A stretch of 64,000 nt of DNA from NCBI RefSeq assembly GCF_004348545.1, contig NZ_SMKL01000014.1, forward strand, positions 42,974 to 106,973, given 5' to 3'. The position numbers were made by a program, and so were the translations under genes. Below, piece after piece: positions 7,834-15,610 of the stretch; within the stretch, counting starts at the first letter, position 1; each line of letters begins with the position of its first letter. Under the pieces are notes generated by a model. That model saw only the letters and a list, made by a program, of their open reading frames with translations, ran no database searches and was not told the DNA's origin. Origin of the DNA: Jiangella ureilytica. Lineage in GTDB: Bacteria > Actinomycetota > Actinomycetes > Jiangellales > Jiangellaceae.

Positions 7834-10314
7834 GTGTCGGGCAGGAACGAGATCGACGATTTCGCGGGTCTTCTACGGCGACACCGGCTGACAGCCGGTC
7901 TGTCGCAGGAGGAGCTTGCCGAAAAAGCCGGTCTCAGCGCTGACGCCGTAGCAGCGCTCGAGCGCGGCCGCCGAAGGGCGCCGCGCCCCCTCACCGTGCG
8001 CATGCTCGCCACGGCGCTCAACCTGTCCGAGCAGGACTTCGCAGTGTTCACCGAGTCGCTGCGCCGCTCGCCGTCGGGCTACACGCCGCAGCTGCAGGGC
8101 CCGCCGCTGCCTCCCGACACGCTCATCGGCCGGGCCGCCGAGCTGACCGAGCTGACGTCGCTGCTCGGGCACGGCGGCGTCCGGCTGGTCACGCTCACCG
8201 GGCTAGGCGGCGTCGGCAAGAGCCGCCTCGCGGTCGCGGTCTCCAACGGCGTCGGCCGCCAGTTCGAGGCCGGCGTCTGCTGGGTGCCGCTGGCCGCCCG
8301 GCCCGACGGCCCCGAGGTCACCGATGCCGTCGCGGCCGCCGTCGGGCTCCGGCTCGCCTCCGACGCCGCCGAGATCGACGCGCTGGCCGAGCACATCGGG
8401 GCGCGGCGCATGCTCGTCGTCCTCGACAACTGCGAGCACGTGGTCGAGACCTGCGCCTGGCTGTGCACCGTCTTGCTGCAGCGCTGCCCGCGGCTGACCA
8501 TCCTGGCCACGAGCCGCGAGCTGCTCCGGGCGCCCGGCGAGGTGGTCCGGCAGGTGCAGCCGCTCTCCGTGCCGCCGTCGCGGGCCGCGCCAGAGGAGAT
8601 CCGCGACGCCGACGCCGTCCGGATGTTCCTCGCCCGCGCCGCCGCCCACGGGGTGCACCCGCGCGACGAGCGCCTGCTGCAGGTCAGCCGGGTGTGCCGC
8701 AGCGTCCAGGGCATCCCCCTGGCCATCGAGCTCGCGGCCGCGCGGGTGAACGTGCTGACCATCGAGCAGATCGCCGACGAGCTCGACTCGTCGTCGCGCA
8801 TCCTGTCCGGTGGCAGCCGCACCGCGCCGCTGCGCCAGCAGACCATCGATGCCGCGCTCGACTGGAGCTACAACCTGCTCAGCGGCGAGGAGCAGGAGTT
8901 CTTCGAAGCCGTCTCGACGTTCTCCGGCGGCTGGACGCTGCCCGCCGCGGTCGCCGTCTTCTGCCCTGAGGCCACCGACGCCTGCCACGAGCGCGTCCTC
9001 GACCTCACCGGCCGGCTCATCGACAAATCGCTGATCCTGGTCGACCGCGAAGCCGCCGAAGCGCGGTACTCGATGTTCTCCGTCATCCGGCAGTACGCCG
9101 GGCGGCGGCTCGACGACGGCGGCCGGCGCGCCACCATCGAGCAGCGGCACCTGTTGCACTACGTCGAGCTGGCCGAGACGGCCGAGTCCAGTCTGGGCAC
9201 CGGCCAGCAGAGCGCGACGCTCAACCGCCTCGACACCGAGCTCGACAACCTGCGGATCGCGCTCGGCCGCGCCATCAGCCGCGAGCTGGCCGTGGAGTCC
9301 ATGCGGCTGGCGGCGGCGCTGTGGCGGTACTTCTCGCTGCGCGGCCACTACTCCGAAGGCCGCGACTGGCTCGAGTCGGCGCTGCGCATCGCCCGCGCCG
9401 GCCCGGAGCCCGTCGCCGACCCGGCCCTGGCCGCGGCGCTCAAGGGCGCCGGGTTCCTCGCGCACCTGCAGTGCGAGTACAGCATCGCCGCGGAACGGCT
9501 CGAGGATGCGCTGGCGATCTACCGGCGCCTCGACGACGCCGCCGGCGCCGCCCGCACGCTGGTGCACCTGGGCAGCATCGCCCGCGAGCGCGCCGAGTAC
9601 GACCGCTCGCACCAGCTGCACCTCGAGAGCCTGCACCTCTACCAGCAGCTCGGCGACCGCGCCGGCATCGCCTGGGCTAGGCACTACCTGGGGTTCGTCT
9701 CCTGGCTGCGCATGGACCTCGACCGCGCGCGCGACTACTCCGAGGCCGCGCTCACCTACTTCCAGCAGGCCGGCGACGGCGAGGGCATCACCTGGTCGCA
9801 GATCAACCTCGGGTCCGTCGCCCTGTACGACGGCGACCTCCCCGGTGCCGAGCGGCTGCTGCACCAGAGCCTCGGCCGCGCACAACGACTCGGGTTCCGC
9901 GAAGGCGTGGGCTGGTCGCTCAACCAGCTGGGGGTGGTCGCGCGCCGCCAGGGCCGCCTCGAACGCTCCATCCACCTGCTCGACGAGAGCCTCGCCGAAC
10001 ACCAGGAGCTGGGCGACAAGTGGCGCGCCGCGAGCGTCCTCGAGGCGCTGGCCTCGGTCGCGCAGCAGCACGACAACAGCGGGTACGCCGCATTCCTGCT
10101 CGGCGCGGCCTCGGCCGTCCGCGACACCATCGGCGCACCGGTCCCGCAATGCGAGCGCCCCGACACCGAGCTCACGACCGCTGCGGTCCGCGACAAACTC
10201 GGTGAGCGCGCGTTCGCGCACGCGTGGGGCGCGGGACAGGCCACGCCCCTGCACGCCGTCGCCGACGGCTACCCGCCCGACGACACCCTCAGCACGCTCG
10301 ACGCGCCCTGGTGA
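7834..10314 (+). CDS. XRE / NB-ARC ATPase / TPR signalling regulator
   Basis: 826 residues, GTG start with GGAGG about 10 bases upstream. Domains in order: XRE helix-turn-helix (residues about 8-65, LSQEELAEKAGLSADAVAAL); an NB-ARC/AAA nucleotide-binding domain (about 95-400) with the P-loop GLGGVGKSRLA, Walker B VVLDNCEH, a sensor ATSREL and the GxPLA motif GIPLAIELAAARV; then a long helical region with tetratricopeptide repeats (about 430-780). This is the STAND-ATPase regulator type found beside actinomycete secondary-metabolite or stress genes: effector binding triggers ATP-dependent oligomerisation. No effector domain other than the helix-turn-helix is present. Targets are unknown; it stands alone. 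Confidence 0.9.
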   Translation: MSGRNEIDDFAGLLRRHRLTAGLSQEELAEKAGLSADAVAALERGRRRAPRPLTVRMLATALNLSEQDFAVFTESLRRSPSGYTPQLQGPPLPPDTLIGRAAELTELTSLLGHGGVRLVTLTGLGGVGKSRLAVAVSNGVGRQFEAGVCWVPLAARPDGPEVTDAVAAAVGLRLASDAAEIDALAEHIGARRMLVVLDNCEHVVETCAWLCTVLLQRCPRLTILATSRELLRAPGEVVRQVQPLSVPPSRAAPEEIRDADAVRMFLARAAAHGVHPRDERLLQVSRVCRSVQGIPLAIELAAARVNVLTIEQIADELDSSSRILSGGSRTAPLRQQTIDAALDWSYNLLSGEEQEFFEAVSTFSGGWTLPAAVAVFCPEATDACHERVLDLTGRLIDKSLILVDREAAEARYSMFSVIRQYAGRRLDDGGRRATIEQRHLLHYVELAETAESSLGTGQQSATLNRLDTELDNLRIALGRAISRELAVESMRLAAALWRYFSLRGHYSEGRDWLESALRIARAGPEPVADPALAAALKGAGFLAHLQCEYSIAAERLEDALAIYRRLDDAAGAARTLVHLGSIARERAEYDRSHQLHLESLHLYQQLGDRAGIAWARHYLGFVSWLRMDLDRARDYSEAALTYFQQAGDGEGITWSQINLGSVALYDGDLPGAERLLHQSLGRAQRLGFREGVGWSLNQLGVVARRQGRLERSIHLLDESLAEHQELGDKWRAASVLEALASVAQQHDNSGYAAFLLGAASAVRDTIGAPVPQCERPDTELTTAAVRDKLGERAFAHAWGAGQATPLHAVADGYPPDDTLSTLDAPW

Positions 10315-10334
10315 TCTTCTCGGAAGGCCCTGCC

Positions 10335-10405
10335 ACGTTCCCCTCCGGGGAACGTAAGTGCCCGGCCGGCTGCGGTCTTGCCCCCCGCTAGACTCGCAGC
10401 CGGCC
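10335..10405. terminator. Two consecutive hairpins after the NB-ARC regulator
   Basis: First hairpin: ACGTTCCCC-TCC-GGGGAACGT (10335-10355), a perfect 9-base stem with a 3-base loop. Second: GGCCGGCTGCGGTCT (10364-10378) pairs with AGAC, a bulged T and CGCAGCCGGCC (10390-10405). No U-tract follows either, which is common for actinomycete terminators. They probably end the regulator transcript. Confidence 0.5.
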
Positions 10406-10851
10406 AAGCTTGTGCGGCGCCGGCGCCTGGCCATGTCCACCCACATCTGGTACGGGTTCCGGCACTCCTCCCCCCGCGGGGACCACTCTGTCGTGCCGGG
10501 GCGGTCCGCAACAGCTACAGCGCCCTGACAACCCCCTGACAATGCCGACCCGGGCGTCACCCGTGGCACGGGTCGGAGGATGGCTCCGTGGTTCGACGAC
10601 GGACTGTGACGGCGTGGTGACCGTGCGTGCGCACGGGCAGCACGGGCACCACACGTCGCGCGCCGGACTCCGGCTGGCGCGGTCGCGGCCGGGCTGCTCC
10701 TGGGCAGTGAACGACGACGCCGCCGGCTCGCTCCCCGTCAGGTGGGCGAACCGGCGGCGTGGTGGGTCAGGCCGGTGGCGGCGACGGCGTGCCTGACGGC
10801 AGCGCTGTTCGTCGTCGCCTGGACGCGGCAGCTCCAGGCCGTCAGGCGCGA
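10406..10851. other. Gap without a supported gene
   Basis: About 450 bases between the hairpins and the 3' end of the endonuclease/phosphatase gene. Several open frames cross it, but their composition is arginine/glycine/proline noise. The only protein-like patch is around 10739-10860 on the plus strand (a hydrophobic run AATACLTAALFVVAW followed by a basic tail), which lacks a plausible start and runs into the opposite gene. It may be a remnant. Confidence 0.4.
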
Positions 10852-12084
10852 TCAGCCGCGCCCGCCCGGCACCCGGACGTCCACCCAGACGAGCCGGTGG
10901 TCGCTGGTCGGGAACGGGAACTCGCCGGTCAGCCGGGACAGCGGGTCGGAGCGGACCGGCCAGAACACGCCCGCCCCGACCGGCCGCAGCTGCCGCGACG
11001 GCAGCACGTAGTCGGCGCGCAGGTTGCCGGGGGCGCCGTCGGCGAAGTCGGCGGTGTCGTAGCGCGGGTCGCCCCGGTGCGACACGTTCGCACCGCCCTG
11101 CAGGACGGCGGCCTCGGCGGCGCCGGCCGACGTGGGCAGCGGGTCGACGATGCGCGGGTTCTCGAGCAGCTGCTGGATCGCGCCCGGCACGGAGTCGCCG
11201 TCGACGGGGTCGCTGTTCTGGTCGCCGAGGATGACGAACGACGAGCCCGGCTTCAGTCCCCCGCGCACGCCCTCGTCGTCGTAGATCCAGTTGGCCCGGC
11301 CCGGGCCGACGTACTCGGCCCAGAAGCGGATCTCGTCGTGGTTGCGCCGGCCGTTGCGGTCCTCGGGACCGTCGAACGTGGGCGGCGTCGGGTGCGAGGC
11401 CAGCACGTGCACGGTCCGGCCACCGACTCGCACCGGCACGTCCCAGTGCGACTTGCTGGACAGCCGGAGGATGTCCTGCTCCTCGGGCGAGTAGAACGCC
11501 GTCGGCAGCAGCGACCCGGGCATGTCCTTCCAGAGGAAGTTCTGGAACGTGCGGACGTCGTCCTCGAGGATCGGGTACTTCGACAGCACCGCCATGCCGT
11601 ACTGGCCCGGGAACAGGCCGAAGCCGTAGGCGTCGTCGCCGCCGCCGACGGTGCCATCGTTGTTCAGGTCGAAGCCGGTCGGGATGCCGGTGTTGGACGG
11701 CGCGACGTAGGCGTACGGGTATTCGATCGCGTCGGCGCCGCCCTGGCCGATCTCGAGGTAGTTCTCGCGGAACAGGTCCGCCGCCACGCCGCCCTCGACG
11801 TAGTCGAACTCGTTCAGCAGGACGATGTCGGGCCGGGTCCGCTGGATGACCTCGGCGACCGCCTGCGCCTGTGTGTCGGTCGTCGTGGACAGGTCGGCCT
11901 CGAGCTCGCCGGCGACGGCGCGGTTGAGGCTGAGGTTGTAGGTGGCGACGCGGACGGCCGCGGCGCCGCGGCCCGCCGTGTCGTCGCCGCCGTCGCGTCC
12001 GGCGCTCGCCGGGGCCGCCGCCAGCACCGCGGCGGTCGTGGTCAGGGCCGCCGTCACCGCGACGGCGCGGATGGAGATGCGCAT
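10852..12084 (-). CDS. Secreted endonuclease/exonuclease/phosphatase-family protein
   Basis: 410 residues. A Sec signal peptide covers residues 1-28 (VAVTAALTTTAAVLAA, cleavage after ASA). The mature part begins with the EEP-superfamily strand VRVATYNLSL. It has the metal-binding NEFDY motif, a calcium-like DLNNDGTVGGGDDAYG insertion, LASHPTPP, the catalytic-type GDQNSDP and a terminal SDHRLVWVDV. These are the conserved Asn, Glu, Asp-x-Asn and Asp-His positions of DNase I-like enzymes. It is probably an extracellular phosphodiesterase or phosphatase. The start is set by ATG 12084 with AGAGGGA upstream; a longer reading frame lacks a signal peptide. Confidence 0.9.
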   Translation of the reverse strand: MRISIRAVAVTAALTTTAAVLAAAPASAGRDGGDDTAGRGAAAVRVATYNLSLNRAVAGELEADLSTTTDTQAQAVAEVIQRTRPDIVLLNEFDYVEGGVAADLFRENYLEIGQGGADAIEYPYAYVAPSNTGIPTGFDLNNDGTVGGGDDAYGFGLFPGQYGMAVLSKYPILEDDVRTFQNFLWKDMPGSLLPTAFYSPEEQDILRLSSKSHWDVPVRVGGRTVHVLASHPTPPTFDGPEDRNGRRNHDEIRFWAEYVGPGRANWIYDDEGVRGGLKPGSSFVILGDQNSDPVDGDSVPGAIQQLLENPRIVDPLPTSAGAAEAAVLQGGANVSHRGDPRYDTADFADGAPGNLRADYVLPSRQLRPVGAGVFWPVRSDPLSRLTGEFPFPTSDHRLVWVDVRVPGGRG

Positions 12085-12313
12085 GGAGGTCCCTCTCCCG
12101 TGATGACCGAATCCGGGCAACCGTAGACCCATCGGGCGAACAGGAGGTGACGCCCGCACGTCTCGATCGAATCTCATCACGTGGACTGCGTTCGATGCCT
12201 GGTCATCCAGTGGAATCCGCCGGCCCCGTCTTGCTCCCCCGCCTCGTCGAGCGCACCCGGACCATCGCCGCCGACGAGCGCGCCGGTCTTCCGGTCGCCG
12301 GAGTGCCCGCGGC

Positions 12314-12931
12314 TCAGCCCGCGAACGGCCATGCCGGGATCCGCGCCTCCAGCGCGACCAGCGCGGCCCGAGCCGACGGCGGGGGCTCGCCCTCGGCGAC
12401 GGCGAGGACCGCGGCCCGCCACGACGCCGCCAGCACGCGGCCCAGCACGGCCGACGCGGGCGCCGTCAGCGCGCTCAGCAGGTCCGCCAGCCGGTCCGGC
12501 TTCGCCAGCCGGTCCGGCTTCGCCAGCCGGTCCGGCTCCGCCAGCCGGTCCGGCTCCGCCAGCCGGTCCGGCTCCAGCGGCCGCGACGGCGGCGGTGCGG
12601 CCAAGAGCTGCGCGAACCCCTCCCGGACCGCGAAGTCGAAGCCGGCCAGCAGCGCCGCCGTCACCGCGGCCGTCCGGTCCCCCACCGGCAGGGACGCCGC
12701 GACGGCGCCCTCCATGCGATCCAGCAGCCGACGTTCGACGTCCTCGCGCACGAACGCGTAGACCCCGAGTTTGCTGCCGAAGTGGTGGTAGAGCGCGCCG
12801 GTGGTGACCCGCGCCGCCGCGGCCAGCTCGCCGACCGTGACCTCCTCGAACGGCCGCGCCCCGAACGCCTCCACGGCGGCGCGCGCGAGCCGTCCCCTCG
12901 CCGAACTCGACACCGGAACCCACTCGCGCAC
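12314..12931 (-). CDS. TetR-family regulator with repeat insert
   Basis: 205 residues. The N-terminal helix-turn-helix is typical (FEEVTVGELAAAARVTTGAL then YHHFGSKLGVYAFV). The ligand domain is interrupted at about residues 119-149 by five imperfect copies of a six-residue unit (EPDRLA or KPDRLA) encoded by an 18-base tandem repeat. The gene diverges from a VOC-fold gene, with about 60 bases between; the regulator likely controls both. The repeat count may vary between strains. Confidence 0.9.
   Translation of the reverse strand: MREWVPVSSSARGRLARAAVEAFGARPFEEVTVGELAAAARVTTGALYHHFGSKLGVYAFVREDVERRLLDRMEGAVAASLPVGDRTAAVTAALLAGFDFAVREGFAQLLAAPPPSRPLEPDRLAEPDRLAEPDRLAKPDRLAKPDRLADLLSALTAPASAVLGRVLAASWRAAVLAVAEGEPPPSARAALVALEARIPAWPFAG
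12486..12575. repeat. 18-base minisatellite, five copies, inside a TetR gene
   Basis: Five tandem 18-base units starting GCCAGCCGGTCCGGCT, at 12486, 12504, 12522, 12540 and 12558. They are identical except for TTC or TCC at the end of the unit. The unit length is a multiple of three, so copy changes keep frame and encode x-P-D-R-L-A repeats on the minus strand. Confidence 0.95.
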
Positions 12932-12995
12932 GACACCATAATGCCGTTACGCTATGCTCAAATCCAATTACGGCACCGTCCCGAGGAGAACCGTC

Positions 12996-13343
12996 ATGAA
13001 GCTCGAGTTCCTGTTCGTCCCGACCTCCGACCTCAAGGCGTCACTGGCCCTCTACCGCGACGGCCTCGGCTTCGACGAGGCCTGGCGCGAGGGCGATGCC
13101 ACCGTCGCGCTGACCCTCCCGGGCACCGACGTCCAGCTGATGCTCGACTCCCACGATGCCGACGCGCCCGTCGGGCCGCTCTTCGTCGTCGAGAGCGTCA
13201 AGGCCTTCCACGCCGCGAAGCCCGACTCGCTCGGCGTCATCGAGGAGCCCAACGAGATCCCCGGCGGCTTCATGGCGACCTACCAGGACCCGGGCGGCGC
13301 GATCATCTACGTCATGGACCAGGCGAGCGACCCGAGCCTCTAG
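12996..13343 (+). CDS. VOC-fold (glyoxalase/bleomycin-resistance type) protein
   Basis: 115 residues, one VOC module pair. It starts KLEFLFVPTSDLKASLALYR, followed by GLGFDEAWREGDATVAL, and ends with the metal-site-like strand GGFMATYQDPGGAIIYVMD. Members bind a metal or sequester small molecules; the substrate is unknown. ATG 12996 has GAGGAGAA at 12983-12990. It is divergent from the TetR gene and 9 bases ahead of the HAD nucleotidase, possibly co-transcribed with it. Confidence 0.85.
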   Translation: MKLEFLFVPTSDLKASLALYRDGLGFDEAWREGDATVALTLPGTDVQLMLDSHDADAPVGPLFVVESVKAFHAAKPDSLGVIEEPNEIPGGFMATYQDPGGAIIYVMDQASDPSL

Positions 13344-13352
13344 TCTCGGTCC

Positions 13353-14762
13353 ATGACGTCTCCGGGCCCACTGGAACGCGGTGTCTACGCCAACCGCACG
13401 CTGAACCTGCGCTCCGTCCAGGCCATCGGCTACGACATGGACTACACGCTCATCCACTACCGGACCGAGGCGTGGGAACGCACGGCGTTCGAGCACGCCA
13501 CGCGGGTGCTGGCGGCCGGCGACTACCCCGTCGCCGGTCTCGTGTTCGAGCCCGACCGCTACCTGCAGGGCCTGGTCATCGACCTCGACCTCGGCAACCT
13601 GGTGAAGGCGACCCGCTTCGGCTACGTCATCCAGGCCCAGCACGGCACCCGGCAGCTCTCGTTCGACGAGCTGCGCACCACGTACGCCGGTGTCACCGTC
13701 GACCTCAGCAACCCGCGCTTCCGGTTCATGAACACCCTGTTCACCATCTCGGAGTCCGCCCTCTACGCGCAGTTCGTCGACCGCCTCGACGACGGCACCA
13801 TTCCCGGCCCGCTGGGCTACGACGAGCTGTACCGCATCGTGTCGGGGGCGCTCGACGAGTCGCACATGACCGGCGCGCTGAAGGCCGAGATCGTCGCCGA
13901 CCCGGACCGGTTCTGCGACATCGACCCCGACACCGCGCCGACCCTCATCGACCAGCGACTGGCCGGCAAGCGGCTGCTGCTCATCACCAACAGCGAGTGG
14001 GCCTACACGAAGGCGATGATGAGCTACGCCTTCGACCGCCACGTCCCGTCGGGCTCCTGGCGCGACCTGTTCGACATCGTCGTCGTGGCCGCCGCCAAGC
14101 CCCGGTTCTTCGCCGAGGTCGAGCCGGCGTTCCGGGTGGTCGACCCCGAACGCGGGCTGTTGCAGCCGCACTGGGGCCCGTTCAAGACCGGCGAGGTGTA
14201 CCACGGCGGCAATGCGCGCCGGGTCGAGCAGAGCCTGCAGCTCACCGGCGACGAGATCCTCTACGTCGGCGACCACCTGTTCGGCGACGTCCACGTCACG
14301 AAGTCGGCGCTGCGCTGGCGCACGGCGCTCATCATGCGCGAGCTCGAGGCCGAGATCGCCGCTGCCATCGCCTTCGCCGACGACGAGCGCGAGCTGCGCC
14401 GGCTCATGGGCGAGAAGGCCGACCTCGAGGACCGCCTCGCCCACGCCCGCATCGCCCAGCTGCGCCCCGGCGACGACGCGCCGCGCGAGACGGTCGAGGC
14501 GCTGCGCGAGGCCCTGCGCGCCCTCGACGAGCGGATCGTGCCGCTCGCCCGCGCCGCCGGCGAGCTCGGCAACGCCACCTGGGGCCCGATGATGCGGGCC
14601 GGCAACGACAAGAGCCTGTTCGCCCGCCAGGTCGAGAAGTACGCCGACATCTACACCTCGCGTGTGGCCAACCTCGGCCGCCGCACGCCGTTCGCGTTTC
14701 TCCGCGCCGCGCGCACCTCGCTGCCACACGACATCATGCCGCGCGAGATCGCCCCCGAATAG
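13353..14762 (+). CDS. HAD-IG family 5'-nucleotidase
   Basis: 469 residues, normal for the family of cytosolic purine 5'-nucleotidase-like HAD enzymes (PF05761). The catalytic motif I is in AIGYDMDYTLIHY, with the nucleophile and acid Asp residues. Motif II Thr/Ser lies in LLLITNSEWAYT and motif IV in EILYVGDHLFGDV. A helical coiled region (about residues 335-400) follows. It hydrolyses nucleoside monophosphates or a similar phosphate ester. The ATG at 13353 follows the VOC gene by 9 bases. Confidence 0.9.
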   Translation: MTSPGPLERGVYANRTLNLRSVQAIGYDMDYTLIHYRTEAWERTAFEHATRVLAAGDYPVAGLVFEPDRYLQGLVIDLDLGNLVKATRFGYVIQAQHGTRQLSFDELRTTYAGVTVDLSNPRFRFMNTLFTISESALYAQFVDRLDDGTIPGPLGYDELYRIVSGALDESHMTGALKAEIVADPDRFCDIDPDTAPTLIDQRLAGKRLLLITNSEWAYTKAMMSYAFDRHVPSGSWRDLFDIVVVAAAKPRFFAEVEPAFRVVDPERGLLQPHWGPFKTGEVYHGGNARRVEQSLQLTGDEILYVGDHLFGDVHVTKSALRWRTALIMRELEAEIAAAIAFADDERELRRLMGEKADLEDRLAHARIAQLRPGDDAPRETVEALREALRALDERIVPLARAAGELGNATWGPMMRAGNDKSLFARQVEKYADIYTSRVANLGRRTPFAFLRAARTSLPHDIMPREIAPE

Positions 14763-14934
14763 GGCGCCCCACCCAGGCCGGACAACCGGCGTCAATCACG
14801 ACATTCGCCGCCGCCGAATTCGGGGCGACACAAGACCGTCCGCGCATGTCCGGGGAATCCCAGGACATACGCGGACGGGTGGTGGGGAGCCGCCAAGCGC
14901 CCACCGGATGGAGAAGGGCTTACCTGCCGGCGCC

Positions 14935-15018
14935 TCAGCCGAGGAGGCCGGTGACCGTCCCCAGCAGCTGGTTGACCAGCGCGACGATGGTGTCCAGGAG
15001 ACCCGAAAGTGCGTCCAT
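14935..15018 (-). CDS. 27-residue hydrophobic peptide
   Basis: A short reading frame with an excellent ribosome site (GAAGGAG, about 8 bases before ATG 15018). The peptide starts MDALSGLL, has Asp at 2 and 9, Asn16 and Gln17, and ends TGLLG. Leu, Val and Ile fill nearly all other positions. The spacing suggests an amphipathic or membrane-inserting helix: one polar face (D9, N16, T21, T23) against an aliphatic face. There are no Cys and no leader/core pattern. It stands alone between convergent and divergent neighbours with its own AT-rich upstream region. A membrane-active peptide, small protein regulator or type-I toxin-like peptide are all possible. Evidence is the start context and the composition only. 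Confidence 0.5.
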   Translation of the reverse strand: MDALSGLLDTIVALVNQLLGTVTGLLG

Positions 15019-15376
15019 GATCTTTGACTCCTTCGTGGGAAAAGAACCTCTGTTGGCGAACCAGCAGGGTCAAGCTTTCGGTCCGGACGACCCCGTGTGT
15101 TCTTGACCGTGAGTCTAAACAGTCAAAGAAGTTGCGCAAGGAGAAACGCAGAAATCTTTCCCGCGTGTCGTCGCATTAACATTCCCCTCGTGCTGAATGT
15201 GCGGCGAAAACGGACATAGCTTCCTTGACTGACCCCTTCACAGGCTTGTCACAGCTTGTCGCGGCGGCGCCGCCTCGGCCGCGTACGAACGTGGAGACCC
15301 ACCCTGGGGCGGGCCGACCCTAGACTCGGGTTCTGACCGCGCCGGAGACGATCCATCCAGATGAAGGGGCACCGAC
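15019..15376. other. AT-richer regulatory stretch without a long gene
   Basis: About 350 bases whose upper half (15080-15230) is clearly less GC-rich than the surroundings. On the minus strand TTGCGC (15139-15134) and TAGACT (15117-15112), 16 bases apart, form a plausible promoter for the 27-residue peptide, with a leader of roughly 90 bases. TTGAC (15103-15107) and GTCAA (15122-15126) form a short inverted repeat around that -10. On the plus strand a TAGACT at 15321-15326 may be the -10 for the antiporter operon at 15377. No coding frame is convincing. Confidence 0.45.
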
Positions 15377-15604
15377 ATGGGCCAGGGCGTGCACATGCAG
15401 GAGTTGCCGGGCATCGGCAAGCGGTACGACATCGACCTGGGCAGCGCGACGCAGCGGGTCTCGGTCGTCGTGCGCCGCGGCGACATCCGCGACCTCTACG
15501 TCTTCACCAGCAAGGGCGACGAGCCGACCGCCGTCCTCGAGCTGAGCCGCGAGCAGGCGCTGAAGCTGGGCGCGGTCCTCACTGGCACGTTCTTCGAGGG
15601 ATAG
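15377..15604 (+). CDS. KhtT-like antiporter regulatory subunit, N-terminal domain only
   Basis: 75 residues. The sequence (ELPGIGKRYDIDLGS, then VSVVVRRGDIRDLYVF and a helix ELSREQALKLGAVL) matches the N-terminal domain of cation/proton antiporter regulatory subunits. These normally run to about 160 residues with a C-terminal TrkA-C ligand domain; that half is absent. It sits 6 bases before the antiporter gene and is almost surely its partner. It may gate the antiporter, but the missing ligand domain suggests another input, perhaps the zinc finger on the antiporter itself. Confidence 0.75.
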   Translation: MGQGVHMQELPGIGKRYDIDLGSATQRVSVVVRRGDIRDLYVFTSKGDEPTAVLELSREQALKLGAVLTGTFFEG

Positions 15605-15610
15605 GCGCAC

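Noticed and set aside
8203..10569. 788-residue minus-strand frame opposite the NB-ARC regulator
   Set aside because: Shadow; lacks any motif while the plus strand has complete ATPase and helix-turn-helix signatures.
10739..10860. Short hydrophobic plus-strand peptide before the endonuclease gene
   Set aside because: No ATG/GTG with a ribosome site gives the whole stretch, and it runs into an opposite gene; may be a remnant but not supported.
12085..12313. Small frames between the endonuclease/phosphatase and TetR genes
   Set aside because: Low-complexity or very short; no conserved-looking segment.
12486..12575. Regular repeats that might suggest a CRISPR array
   Set aside because: No spacers; the units are direct 18-base tandem copies inside a coding frame.
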